Part shown: piece by piece, positions 1 to 7,998 of the stretch
Layout of the letters: each line of letters begins with the position of its first letter
How positions within the stretch are numbered: the stretch's first letter is position 1
Assembly: GCA_000719695.1 (NCBI GenBank)
Contig: JOHN01000001.1
Coordinates: 62,001-126,000 of the forward strand
DNA from: Streptomyces sp. NRRL F-6131
GTDB lineage: Bacteria > Actinomycetota > Actinomycetes > Streptomycetales > Streptomycetaceae
DNA: 64,000 nucleotides
Reading direction: 5' to 3'
Notes under the pieces: model-generated
Seen by the model: only the letters and a program-made list of their open reading frames with translations
What the model was told of the DNA's origin: nothing
Databases searched by the model: none
Made by a program: the position numbers and the translations under genes

Positions 1-612
1 GGCGTCGTCTACTCCGCGCCCGCCCTCGCCGCCGACTTCGGCGTCTCCGCCACCCCCGTCCGCGAGGCCATGCTCGACCTCGCCCGCGAGGGCCTGGTCG
101 AGGCCGTCCGCAACAAGGGCTTCCGGGTCACCGAACTCACCGAGCGCGACCTCGACGACTTCACCGAGATCCGCGCCCTGATCGAGGTCCCGACCGTCGG
201 CCGGGTCGCCCGCACCGCCACCGCCGAGCAGCTGGAGGCGCTGCGCCCGCAGGCCGAGGCCATCGTCGCCGCGGCGGGCAAGCAGGACCTCATCGGCTAC
301 CTGGAGGCGGACCGGCAGTTCCACCTCGACCTGCTCGGCCTGGCCGGCAACGCCCGCCTGGTCGAGGTCGTCGGCGACCTGCGCAAGCGCTCCCGCCTCT
401 ACGGCCTCAACCGGCTCGCCGAGCGCGGCGAACTGGTCTCCTCCGCCGAGGAACACCTGGAGCTGCTCGACCTGATGATCGCCGGTGACGGTCCCGCCGC
501 GGAGTCCTGCATGACCCGCCACCTCAGCCACGTCCGCTCCCTGTGGGCCGAAGGCCAGGAGGAAACGGCCGAGGAGGAGTCCCGCACCGGCCTGCGCCTC
601 CGGGCCCGGTAG
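1..612 (+). CDS. GntR-family (FadR/FCD type) transcriptional regulator, 5' end missing
   Basis: The gene is open from the first base, so its start lies outside the window. The visible N-terminus is the second half of a GntR winged helix: ADFGVSATPVREAM is the recognition helix, followed by LAREGLV and a wing reading NKGFRVTEL. After this comes an all-helical FCD-type ligand domain of about 150 residues, with EIRALIEVPTVGRVA, a DRQFHLDLLGLAGN stretch and a C-terminal SHVRSLW helix. FCD regulators usually repress genes for small carboxylic acid or amino acid use and bind the inducer with a metal. The target is not visible; the next gene is unrelated. Stop at 610-612. Family assignment is secure, ligand unknown. 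Confidence 0.9.
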   Translation, partial: GVVYSAPALAADFGVSATPVREAMLDLAREGLVEAVRNKGFRVTELTERDLDDFTEIRALIEVPTVGRVARTATAEQLEALRPQAEAIVAAAGKQDLIGYLEADRQFHLDLLGLAGNARLVEVVGDLRKRSRLYGLNRLAERGELVSSAEEHLELLDLMIAGDGPAAESCMTRHLSHVRSLWAEGQEETAEEESRTGLRLRAR

Positions 613-631
613 GGCCAAACCACCCGTTCGG

Positions 632-1312
632 GTGAAACGGCGGGAAGGCACGGCAACGGCCCCGCCGGTGTACGGCAGTGTCGTCGACGTGCCTCCTTCA
701 CCGCTCGACATGGCCGATGTCCTCTTCGACCGCTACCCCCGCCACCGCGTGGAGGTCCTCGGTGGGCAGGTCTCGATCGAGCCTCTGCAGGACGGTGGGC
801 ACGCCGAGGTCCTGACCGACCTCATGCACGGCCTGTACCGGGCCGGAGCGGACGCCGAGGGCCGGCCGGAGGTCTTCCGGCAGTTGGCGATCCGGCTGCC
901 GACCGGGCCCTTCGACTGCGCGATGCCGGACGTGTCGGTCGTCGATCCGGACTCGGACGGCCGCATGGTCGGGTTCAACTGCTACGACCCGGCGTGCTTC
1001 CGGCTGGTGGTGGAGGTCAACTCCTCCGCGTTCGGCGACGAACTCACCCGGCGGCCGGCGCTGTACGCGGCCGGCGGGGTGCCGGTGTACGTCGTCGTGG
1101 ACCGGGTCGAGCGGCGGGTCGTGGTGTTCACGGAGCCGTGCGGTGCCGAGTACCGCGTGCGTGCGGTCCACCACCCCGGGGAGTCGTTCGCCCTGCCGCC
1201 GTCGGTCGGGGTGCCGGTGACGTTCGCGGTGGCGGACCTCGTCGCGCTCACACCGCCGCCGGTAGCGTCAGCCGGCCGTCGTGGACCTCGGCGACCTGGT
1301 CGACCGCGGTGA
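632..1312 (+). CDS. Uma2-family (DUF820) protein, putative PD-(D/E)XK nuclease fold
   Basis: A 226-residue protein of the Uma2/DUF820 family, which is expanded in streptomycetes and shares the PD-(D/E)XK restriction-nuclease fold. Family-typical pieces are DRYPRHRVEVLGGQV near residue 35, AMPDVSVVDPD near 100, and LVVEVNSSAFGDEL near 130, where the metal-binding Asp and Glu sit, followed by YAAGGVPVYVVVD. The biological role of the family is not established. GTG at 632 is taken as start; in-frame GTGs at 668 and 689 are equally possible because no strong ribosome site is seen. The last 65 bases overlap the convergent ABC ATPase gene, so the C-terminal tail is antisense to that coding sequence. 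Confidence 0.75.
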   Translation: MKRREGTATAPPVYGSVVDVPPSPLDMADVLFDRYPRHRVEVLGGQVSIEPLQDGGHAEVLTDLMHGLYRAGADAEGRPEVFRQLAIRLPTGPFDCAMPDVSVVDPDSDGRMVGFNCYDPACFRLVVEVNSSAFGDELTRRPALYAAGGVPVYVVVDRVERRVVVFTEPCGAEYRVRAVHHPGESFALPPSVGVPVTFAVADLVALTPPPVASAGRRGPRRPGRPR

Positions 1313-1928
1313 GGTGGGTGCGGTCGTGGGTGACCAGGACGGTGGCGGTGGCGCGGCGGTGGGTGAGGGTGGTCAACAGGTCGAGGACGGCGGTGCCGCG
1401 TTCGTGGTCGAGGGCGCTGGTCGGTTCGTCGACCAGGAGCACCGTGGGGTCGTTCATCAGCGCCCGGGCGATGTTGACGCGCTGGCGCTGACCGCCGGAG
1501 AGCTGGTGCGGGCGGCGGCCCGCGAGGTCGCGCAGGCCGACGGCGGCCAGCAGTTCCAGGGCGCGGGGCAGCGCGGTGCGCGGGGAGCGGCCGTCCAGGT
1601 GGGCCATCACCTGGAGCTGTTCGACGGCGGTCAGCGAGGGCAGCAGATTGGCCTGCTGGAAGACGACGCCGATCCGCTGCCGGCGCAGCGCGGTCAGTTC
1701 GGCGCGGTTCAGCCCCCGGGCGTCGGTGCCGTCCACCACCACTCGGCCGGAGTCCGGGGCGATCAGCGTGGCGGCGACCGCCAGCAGGCTGGACTTGCCC
1801 GAGCCGGACGGCCCCACCACCGCGGTGAGGGTGCCCTTGGGGACGGTCAGGGAGACCTCGTCGAGGGCGGTCAGCCGACCGTCGCCGTCCGGGTAGGTGA
1901 GCGTGACGTGGTCGAGGTGCAGGGTCAT
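1248..1928 (-). CDS. ABC transporter ATP-binding protein (MacB/LolD type)
   Basis: A 226-residue ATPase of the MacB/LolD export family. Walker A is GPSGSGKSS near residue 38, the Q-loop region is VVFQQANLLP, the signature is LSGGQRQRV near 138, Walker B is VLLVDEPTSALD, and the H-loop is VLVTHD. It overlaps the upstream permease by an ATGA (1925-1928), so the two are translationally coupled and should form one half of a MacB-like or bacitracin-type exporter. The pair lies divergently beside a two-component system, the usual layout for peptide-sensing and detoxification modules. Substrate unknown. Confidence 0.92.
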   Translation of the reverse strand: MTLHLDHVTLTYPDGDGRLTALDEVSLTVPKGTLTAVVGPSGSGKSSLLAVAATLIAPDSGRVVVDGTDARGLNRAELTALRRQRIGVVFQQANLLPSLTAVEQLQVMAHLDGRSPRTALPRALELLAAVGLRDLAGRRPHQLSGGQRQRVNIARALMNDPTVLLVDEPTSALDHERGTAVLDLLTTLTHRRATATVLVTHDRTHLTAVDQVAEVHDGRLTLPAAV

Positions 1929-3004
1929 CGGGCGCTCCCCAGGGCGGTCAGCGGGTCGACGGCGGTGATGCGGCGGACGGACAGCGCCGCGCCGACCGCG
2001 CCGAGCGCGATCATGACGGCGGCGGGCACGAGCACGGTCGGGGCGTCCAGGACGAACGGGACGGCGGAACCGATCAGCGCGCCGAGGCCGACGGCGACGG
2101 CCGTGCCGACCGCGGTGCCCAGGAGCAGCAGGAGGACGGCCTGGCCCAGCGCGTCGCGCAGCAGGTAGCGGGTGGAGGCGCCGAGCGCCTTGAGGACGGC
2201 GATGTCGCCGCTGCGCTGGATCGTCCAGACGGTGAAGAAGGCGCCGATCACCAGCGCCGAGATGGCGAACAGGAAGCCCCGCATCAGTTGCAGCGAGCCG
2301 TTCTCCGAGGTGTAGGAGCCGATCGCGGCGAGTGCGTCGGCCCGGCTTCGGGTCTCGGTGCCGAGCGCGGTGTCGGTGGCGGCCAGGTCGGCGCCCCGCG
2401 TGGTGCGGAGCGCGACCGCGGTGGCGTGTCCGGCGCCGCCGGGGGCGGCCCGCTGCCAGTCCGCCAGGGTCGTCCAGACCACCGGGGTGTGGCTGTACGA
2501 GGCGTCCCCGGCGACGGCCGCGACGGTCAGCGGACGGCCGGCGACGGTGAACGCGTCGCCGGGGCGCAGGCCGCCGAGGGCCTTCGCGGCGGTCCGCGAC
2601 AGCACCGCCCCGCCCGCGGTGAGCGAACCGCCCTGGGGGGCGAGCGAGGAGCCGTCGGGGACGCCGAAGAGGGAGAGCGCGGCGGTGCGGGGGCCGGCCG
2701 CGGCCTTGGTGGTGGCGATGCCGAGCGGCTGCGCGTCGGTCACGCCCGGGGCGCGGGCCCAGCCCTGCCACTGGTCGGGGGTGACCTGGGAGTCGGTGAA
2801 GGAGAGCTTCTGGCCGTCGGCGGGGCGGCCGAGGGCCAGGTGGTCGGCCGGCAGACCGGTGATCGCCGACACGTTCTGCCGGCCGAGCCCGGCGGTGAGG
2901 CCGGACAGCAGGCCGACCAGCACCGTGATCAGCACGATGACGGTCCCCATCAGGGCGAACCGCCCCTTGGCGAACCCCAGATCCCTCCAAGCGACGAACA
3001 CCAC
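1925..3004 (-). CDS. FtsX-like ABC transporter permease
   Basis: About 359 residues. An N-terminal membrane segment (residues about 15-40, rich in VLITVLVGLLSGL) is followed by an extracytoplasmic domain of roughly 180 residues. Three C-terminal membrane helices follow, beginning at GFLFAISALVIGAFFTVW. The motif DIAVLKALGAS between helices two and three is the FtsX/MacB coupling helix, and the protein ends with ITAVDPLTALGSAR, also typical. Two adjacent GTG codons at 3004 and 3001 are candidate starts. It works with the ATPase encoded immediately downstream. Its promoter must lie between 3004 and 3164, shared with the histidine kinase. Confidence 0.88.
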   Translation of the reverse strand: MVFVAWRDLGFAKGRFALMGTVIVLITVLVGLLSGLTAGLGRQNVSAITGLPADHLALGRPADGQKLSFTDSQVTPDQWQGWARAPGVTDAQPLGIATTKAAAGPRTAALSLFGVPDGSSLAPQGGSLTAGGAVLSRTAAKALGGLRPGDAFTVAGRPLTVAAVAGDASYSHTPVVWTTLADWQRAAPGGAGHATAVALRTTRGADLAATDTALGTETRSRADALAAIGSYTSENGSLQLMRGFLFAISALVIGAFFTVWTIQRSGDIAVLKALGASTRYLLRDALGQAVLLLLLGTAVGTAVAVGLGALIGSAVPFVLDAPTVLVPAAVMIALGAVGAALSVRRITAVDPLTALGSAR

Positions 3005-3151
3005 GAGCCCTTCCGTCCGATCCGTTGCGACACTGACGAGCGTGCTCGAAGGAGGGCCGCTCGGGCATCGCACCGGGGATGGGATCCTCGGCATCGAAGG
3101 GCAGCAGCGGAGTTCAACCTTTTGATTGATGCCGGTCGGCGGCGCGGACCC

Positions 3152-3157
3152 TAGGCT
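3152..3157 (+). promoter_or_regulatory. -10-like TAGGCT directly before the kinase ATG (probable leaderless start)
   Basis: TAGGCT ends six bases before the ATG at 3164, so transcription would begin at or next to the start codon. No ribosome-binding site precedes the ATG. The -35 region is poor. Confidence 0.5.
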
Positions 3158-3163
3158 GGACGG

Positions 3164-4441
3164 ATGGCGACCGATCGACCCCGCACCACCCCCGTCGCCC
3201 GCGTCCTCCGGGTCTGCCTGCACCTGCTCGTGGCGGGCCTGCTGGCGCTCGCCGTCGTCCGGGCCGTGGCCGGGAGCGACGGCGATCCGGCCGCGGTCAC
3301 GGCCGCCGCGACCGTGATGGCCGCCGGCTACGCGGGCGGGCCGCTGATCGGCGCCGTCGGCCGCTCCCGGCGGGCCTCCGCGCTCTGGCTCGCGCTGCTC
3401 GGCGTCACCTGGGTGGGCGTGCTGGTGGCCACCCCGGACGGTGTCTGGCTGGCCTTCCCGCTGTACTTCCTGGAACTCCACCTGCTGGGCCGGCGGGCCG
3501 GGCCGGTGGCGGTGGGGCTGACCGCGGTCGCGGCGATCGTCGCCTACTCGGCGCACCGGCACACGGTGGGCGTCGCACCGGCGATCGGGCCGCTGCTGGG
3601 CGCCGCCTTCGCCGTCGCGACCGTCCTCGGCTACCAGGCGCTCTACCGGGAGAGCGAGGAGCGCCGCCGCCTGATCGACGAACTGACCGCGGCCCGCGCG
3701 GACCTCGCCGCCGCCCACCACGCGGCCGGAGTCCTCGCCGAGCGCGAACGGCTGGCCCGGGAGATCCACGACACCCTGGCGCAGAGCCTCACCAGCATCC
3801 AACTGCTGCTGCGGGCCGCGCAGCGCGCCCTGCCCGAACGCACCGCGGCCGCGTCCGAATACGTCGAACAGGCCCGGCAGGCCGCGCAGGACAACCTCGA
3901 CGAGGCCCGCCGCTTCGTCCGCGCGCTCACCCCGCCCGCGCTGGAGAGCGACACGCTGCCGGTCGCGCTGGAGCGGCTGTGCGCCACGACGACGGTGCGC
4001 AGCGGGCTGCCGGTGCGGCTGCACGTGAGCGGCGAGCGGGTCCGGCTGCCGGTGCCGCACGAGGTGGCGCTGCTGCGGATCGCGCAGTCGGCGCTCGGCA
4101 ACACGGTGCGGCACGCGGGGGCGACGCACGCCGAGGTGACGCTCAGCTTCCTGGTGGGGGAGGTGGCGCTGGACGTGGTGGACGACGGTGCGGGGTTCGA
4201 CCCGGAGGCCGTGCGGAGCGCCGGCGGGGGTGCGGACGGCGGCTTCGGCCTGCCGTCGATGCGGGCCCGGGCGCGGGCGCTCGGGGGGACCTTCGCGGTG
4301 GAGTCCGCGCCGGGGGAGGGCACCGCGCTCGCCGTGCTGGTGCCGTTGCCCGCAGAAGCAGAAGCAGAAGCAGAAGCAGAAGCAGAAGCGCACGCGGACG
4401 CGGCCGCTTCCGCGGGCGGGGCGAAGGAGGAGCCGTCGTGA
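3164..4441 (+). CDS. sensor histidine kinase, NarL/DesK (HisKA_3) class
   Basis: A 425-residue kinase. The first 150 residues contain about five hydrophobic membrane segments with short loops and no large external sensor, suggesting intramembrane sensing. A coiled segment (EESEERRRLIDELTAARADL) leads to the dimerisation motif LAREIHDTLAQSLTSIQ, whose His is the phosphorylation site. The ATP-binding domain shows VVDDGAGFDPEA and GGFGLPSMRARA. The C-terminus has an alanine-glutamate run, (AE)6, coded by a pure hexanucleotide repeat. The stop overlaps the GTG of the response regulator. Divergence from the ABC pair suggests the system controls that exporter. Confidence 0.92.
   Translation: MATDRPRTTPVARVLRVCLHLLVAGLLALAVVRAVAGSDGDPAAVTAAATVMAAGYAGGPLIGAVGRSRRASALWLALLGVTWVGVLVATPDGVWLAFPLYFLELHLLGRRAGPVAVGLTAVAAIVAYSAHRHTVGVAPAIGPLLGAAFAVATVLGYQALYRESEERRRLIDELTAARADLAAAHHAAGVLAERERLAREIHDTLAQSLTSIQLLLRAAQRALPERTAAASEYVEQARQAAQDNLDEARRFVRALTPPALESDTLPVALERLCATTTVRSGLPVRLHVSGERVRLPVPHEVALLRIAQSALGNTVRHAGATHAEVTLSFLVGEVALDVVDDGAGFDPEAVRSAGGGADGGFGLPSMRARARALGGTFAVESAPGEGTALAVLVPLPAEAEAEAEAEAEAHADAAASAGGAKEEPS
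4352..4387 (+). repeat. six perfect GCAGAA units inside the kinase gene
   Basis: Six identical GCAGAA hexamers encode (Ala-Glu)6 in the C-terminal tail of the kinase. The repeat is unusually pure and low in GC for this genome. Unit changes would lengthen or shorten the tail without shifting frame. Confidence 0.95.
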
Positions 4442-5088
4442 CCGGGGCCGTGATCCGTCTGCTGCTCGCCGACGACCATCCGGTGGTCAGGGCGGGCCTG
4501 CGGGCCGTGCTGGAGAGCGAGCCGGACTTCGCGATCGTCGCGGAGGCCGCGACCGCCGAGCGGGCCGTGGAGCTGGCGGCGGAGGTGGGGGTGGACGTGG
4601 TGCTGATGGACCTCCAGTTCGGGCCCGGTTCGGCGATGAACGGCGCGCAGGCCACCGCCGCGATCACCGCCCGGGGCGCGGGCGCGCCGCGGGTCCTGGT
4701 GGTGACCACCTACGACACCGACGCGGACACGCTGCCGGCGCTGGAGGCCGGGGCGACCGGGTACCTGCTGAAGGACGCGCCGCCGGAGGAGCTGGCCCGG
4801 GCCGTGCGGTCGGCGGCGGCGGGGCGGCCGGCGCTGGCGCCCACCGTGGCGGACCGGCTGCTGGAGCGGATGCGGACGCCCGCGGCGGCGCTGAGCGTGC
4901 GGGAGACGGAGGTGCTGGGGCTGGTCGCGGACGGGCTGACCAACCAGGCGATCAGTCAGCGGCTGCACCTGAGCCAGGCGACGGTGAAGTCGCACCTGGT
5001 GCGCGTCTACACCAAGTTGGGCGTCGAGTCGCGCACGGCGGCGGTGCGGGAGGCGCGGGCGCGGGGGCTGATCCGGCGCGGGGGGTGA
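4438..5088 (+). CDS. LuxR-type (NarL) response regulator
   Basis: A 216-residue regulator. The receiver domain shows LLADDHPVVRAGL at the N-terminus, the phosphoacceptor Asp in VVLMDLQF near residue 58, and the late Lys in GYLLKDAPPEE. The C-terminal LuxR helix-turn-helix begins at LSVRETEVLGLVADG and includes NQAISQRLHLSQATVKSH. GTG at 4438 shares its TG with the kinase stop, and GAAGGAGG just upstream is a strong ribosome site, so the two are coupled. The receiver loop after the phosphoacceptor, FGPGSAMNG, is slightly longer than usual and is seen in a streptomycete subfamily. It is the partner of the preceding kinase. Confidence 0.94.
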   Translation: MTGAVIRLLLADDHPVVRAGLRAVLESEPDFAIVAEAATAERAVELAAEVGVDVVLMDLQFGPGSAMNGAQATAAITARGAGAPRVLVVTTYDTDADTLPALEAGATGYLLKDAPPEELARAVRSAAAGRPALAPTVADRLLERMRTPAAALSVRETEVLGLVADGLTNQAISQRLHLSQATVKSHLVRVYTKLGVESRTAAVREARARGLIRRGG

Positions 5089-5133
5089 CCCGGGGCGGGG
5101 GCGACCCGGGGCGGGGGGTGACCCGGGACGGGG
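5085..5133 (+). repeat. three imperfect 16-bp GC-rich tandem units after the response regulator
   Basis: Units of the form G(T/C)GACCCGGG(G/A)CGGGG begin in the stop codon of the response regulator and run into the intergenic gap. No dyad or T-run is present, so it does not look like a terminator. Confidence 0.8.
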
Positions 5134-5196
5134 CCGGACCGGGGCGGGCGTAGGGTGGGCGCGGACCCCTGTGGCGTGCGATCGGAGGACTCCCGG

Positions 5197-6228
5197 ATGG
5201 CCGTGCGACTCGACGAACTCGCGGTGCCCGTGATCGCCGCGCCGATGGCCGGCGGGGCGTCCACGCCGGAGCTGGTGGCCGCCGTGAACGCGGCGGGCGG
5301 GCTGGGCTTCCTGGCCGCCGGGTACCGCACCGCCGCTGCCATGGTCGAACAGGTCGACCGCACCCGCGAGGTGACGGACCGTCCGTTCGGCGTGAACCTC
5401 TTCGTGCCGGCCGCGCCGGGGGACGCGGCGGCCGTCGCCGCCTACCGGGAGCGGCTGCGGCCGGAGGCCGAGCTGCACGGGGTCGCCCTGCCGGAGGCGG
5501 TCGGGCCGGACCGGGACGACTGGGACGCCAAGATCGCCGCGCTGCTCGCCGGGCCCGTCCCGGTGGTCTCCTACACCTTCGGCCTGCCCGCCGCCGAGGA
5601 GGCGCGGGCGCTGCGGGCGGCGGGGACCGTCCAGGTGGGCACGGTGACCACCCCGGAGGAGGCGCGCCGGGCCGAGGCGGCGGGGATGGACGCGCTGTGC
5701 GTGCAGGGCCCGGAGGCGGGCGGGCACCGGGCGACCCACGGGGTGGCGGACCGGCCGGGGGACCTCCCGCTGCTCGAACTGCTGGCCGCCGTACGGGCGG
5801 TGACGGCGCTGCCGCTGGTCGCGGCGGGCGGGCTGTCGGACGGTCCGGCGGTGGCGGCCGCGCTGCGGGCCGGGGCGGTGGCGGTCCAGCTGGGGACGGC
5901 GCTGCTGCGGGCGGACGAGGCGGGGACGTCGGCGGCGCACCGGGCGGCGCTGACGGAGTTCGAGACGACGACGGTGACCCGGGCGTTCACCGGGCGCCCG
6001 GCGCGGGGGCTGCGCAACGCCTTCATCGACCGGTACGGGCCGTTCGCCCCGGCGGCCTATCCGGAGGTGCACCACCTGACCCAGCCGCTGCGCGCGGCGG
6101 CGACCCGGCGCGGCGACACCGCGGCGATGCACCTGTGGGCCGGGACGGGGCACCGGGCGGCGCGCGGCGGACCGGCGGCGGAGCTGGTCGCGCGGCTGTG
6201 GGGGGAGGCCCGGGCCGCCGGGCGGTGA
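5197..6228 (+). CDS. nitronate monooxygenase / FMN-dependent 2-nitropropane dioxygenase family
   Basis: A 343-residue TIM-barrel flavoprotein of the nitronate monooxygenase family, which oxidises alkyl nitronates using FMN. Family marks are VIAAPMAGGASTPELV at the N-terminus, AAGGLGFLAAGY, the FMN phosphate region CVQGPEAGGHRATH near residue 175, and LPLVAAGGLSDG followed by GAVAVQLGTALL near 215-235. Start ATG 5197 is preceded by GGAGGA at 5184-5189. A TAGGGT box at 5151-5156 is a plausible -10, giving a leader of about 34 bases. The true substrate could differ, since enoyl reductases share this fold. Confidence 0.85.
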   Translation: MAVRLDELAVPVIAAPMAGGASTPELVAAVNAAGGLGFLAAGYRTAAAMVEQVDRTREVTDRPFGVNLFVPAAPGDAAAVAAYRERLRPEAELHGVALPEAVGPDRDDWDAKIAALLAGPVPVVSYTFGLPAAEEARALRAAGTVQVGTVTTPEEARRAEAAGMDALCVQGPEAGGHRATHGVADRPGDLPLLELLAAVRAVTALPLVAAGGLSDGPAVAAALRAGAVAVQLGTALLRADEAGTSAAHRAALTEFETTTVTRAFTGRPARGLRNAFIDRYGPFAPAAYPEVHHLTQPLRAAATRRGDTAAMHLWAGTGHRAARGGPAAELVARLWGEARAAGR

Positions 6229-6251
6229 GCCCGGCGGCCCGGGGGCCCCGA

Positions 6252-6287
6252 ACGGTGCCGGTCCGGCCGCCGCGGGGCCGGCACCGT
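6252..6287. terminator. bidirectional hairpin between convergent genes
   Basis: Arms ACGGTGCCGGTCC and GGGCCGGCACCGT pair over 13 bp (one G-U) around a 10-nt loop, between the convergent oxygenase and aminopeptidase P genes. No T-run, as is common in streptomycetes. Confidence 0.7.
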
Positions 6288-6291
6288 CGGC

Positions 6292-7767
6292 TCAGCCGAG
6301 CAGCTCGGCCATCCAGGACTCGATGGCCGGGACGGTGCGCGGGAGGGCGCCGGACATCAGCTGCGCGCCGTCGGCGGTGATCACCAGGTCGTCCTCGATG
6401 CGGATGCCGAGGCCGCGCAGTTCGGCGGGGAGGGTCTCGTCGTCGGGCTGGAGGTAGAGGCCGGGCTCGACGGTGAGCACGTGGCCCTCCTCCAGCACGC
6501 CGTCCAGGTACGTCTCGGCGCGGGCCCGGGCGCAGTCGTGGACGTCGAGGCCGAGCATGTGGCCGGTGCCGCAGAGGGTGTAGCGGCGGTAGAGGCCGCT
6601 GTCCTCGGCGAGCGCCTCCTCGGCGGAGACGGGCAGGATGCCCCAGTCGGCGAGGCCCTCGGCGATGACCCGGGCGGCCGCGCTGTGGAAGTCGCGGAAG
6701 CGGGCGCCGGGGCGCAGCGCGTCGATGCCGGCCTGCTGGGCGGCGAGGACGAGTTCGTAGGCCTGGCGCTGGACGGGCGTGAAGGTGCCGCTCAGCGGGA
6801 GGGTGCGGGTGATGTCGGCGGTGTAGAGGGTGTCGGTCTCCACGCCGGCGTCGAGCAGCAGCAGGGCGTTCGGGTCGAGCGCGCCGTCGTTGCGGATCCA
6901 GTGCAGGACGCAGGCGTGGGCGCCGGAGGCGGCGATGGTCTCGTAGCCGATGCCGTTGCCCTCGGCGCGGGCGCGCAGGTTGAACACGCCCTCGATCCAG
7001 CGCTCGCCGCGGTGGTGGCGCAGGGCGGCGGGCAGGGCCCGGACGACGTCCTCGAAGCCGAGCACGGTGTGGTCGACGGAGAGCTGGAGCTGCGCCACCT
7101 CCCAGGTGTCCTTGACGAGGCGCAGTTCGGACAGGACGGCGGCGAACAGGCCGTCGGTCTCGACGAGTTCGGCGGGGCCGGGGCGGCCGGTGGCGGCGTC
7201 GAGCTCGGGGTCGACGCCGGCCAGCACCCGGGTGGCGGGCTGCGGGCCGGTGAGCAGCTTGTCGAGTTCGTCGAGGTGTTCGACGCGCACGCCGGTGAGC
7301 CGGGCGGCCTCGTCGAGGTCGGGGCGGCGGCCGACCCAGAACTCGCCGTAGCGGCGGTCCCGGAAGAACTCGGCGCCGCGCACCGGGTCGCCGCCGCGCG
7401 GGGAGCGGGGGCGCAGGTAGAGGACGGGCTCGTGGCCGTCGGGGCCGGTCGGCTCGAGGACGAGCACGTGGCCGACCTGGTCCTCGCCGGTGAGGCCGGT
7501 GAGCCAGGCGTAGGCGCTGTGCGGGCGGAAGCGGTAGTCGACGTCGTTGCTGCGGACCTTGAGCCGGCCGGCCGGGACGATCAGGCGCTCGCCGGGGAAG
7601 GCCGCGGAGAGCCGGGTGCGGCGGCCGGGGGTGACGGCGTGGCCGGGGACGCGGTCGTCGGCCGGGAGCGGGGTGGGCGCCCAGGCGGTGCCCATGAAGG
7701 CGTTGAGCGCGGCGGACACGGGAAGGTCGTGGCTTCCGGTGTTGAGGCCGGTCTGACGAAGGGTCAC
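6292..7767 (-). CDS. pepP: Xaa-Pro aminopeptidase (aminopeptidase P, M24B)
   Basis: A 491-residue cytosolic metallopeptidase that removes an N-terminal residue preceding proline. The N-terminal non-catalytic domain includes YRFRPHSAYAWLTGL. The pita-bread catalytic domain carries the five ligands for two metal ions: Asp in LLLLDAGVE, Asp in TADITRTLP, His in CGTGHMLGLDVHD, Glu in LTVEPGLYL and Glu in GIRIEDDLV. It is divergent from the oligopeptide importer and shares its intergenic region, including the ATTTCACAT element. That fits a role in breaking down imported proline-containing peptides. Confidence 0.95.
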   Translation of the reverse strand: MTLRQTGLNTGSHDLPVSAALNAFMGTAWAPTPLPADDRVPGHAVTPGRRTRLSAAFPGERLIVPAGRLKVRSNDVDYRFRPHSAYAWLTGLTGEDQVGHVLVLEPTGPDGHEPVLYLRPRSPRGGDPVRGAEFFRDRRYGEFWVGRRPDLDEAARLTGVRVEHLDELDKLLTGPQPATRVLAGVDPELDAATGRPGPAELVETDGLFAAVLSELRLVKDTWEVAQLQLSVDHTVLGFEDVVRALPAALRHHRGERWIEGVFNLRARAEGNGIGYETIAASGAHACVLHWIRNDGALDPNALLLLDAGVETDTLYTADITRTLPLSGTFTPVQRQAYELVLAAQQAGIDALRPGARFRDFHSAAARVIAEGLADWGILPVSAEEALAEDSGLYRRYTLCGTGHMLGLDVHDCARARAETYLDGVLEEGHVLTVEPGLYLQPDDETLPAELRGLGIRIEDDLVITADGAQLMSGALPRTVPAIESWMAELLG

Positions 7768-7849
7768 CGGGTGCTCCTAAGCGGGTGGTGCGGAGTGGGG
7801 GGAGGAGGGGTCGGCACGGACACAGCTCGGTAACGGGTGGCGTCACCTC

Positions 7850-7890
7850 TTGTGCAGTGCAATTTCACATTACTATGTTACGGGTCACAC
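7850..7890 (+). promoter_or_regulatory. promoter of the peptide importer with shared ATTTCACAT / GGGTCACA element
   Basis: TTGTGC (7850-7855), an 18-bp spacer and TATGTT (7874-7879) form a plausible promoter for the binding-protein gene. The spacer contains ATTTCACAT (7862-7870), and GGGTCACA follows at 7882-7889. The same two words recur before the M6 protease, and ATTTCACAT again (reverse strand) before the S9 peptidase, so this is probably an operator for a common regulator. Confidence 0.6.
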
Positions 7891-7998
7891 CGCGGAGCGG
7901 CTAGACCCCCTGAGGTCGCCCTCCCGGCCGGGCCCCGGATCCACCCCCGGGGTTGGACGACGGGCCTTCACGGCGGGCCCCCCACTGCGGAGTCAGAT

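Noticed and set aside
2288..3154. Long open frames on the opposite strand of the permease gene and of many other genes
   Set aside because: High-GC codon bias opens antisense frames; their translations are repetitive Gly/Arg/Pro-rich and lack domains.
4352..4387. Phase-variable on/off switch in the kinase
   Set aside because: The unit is six bases, so slippage keeps the frame and cannot switch the gene off.
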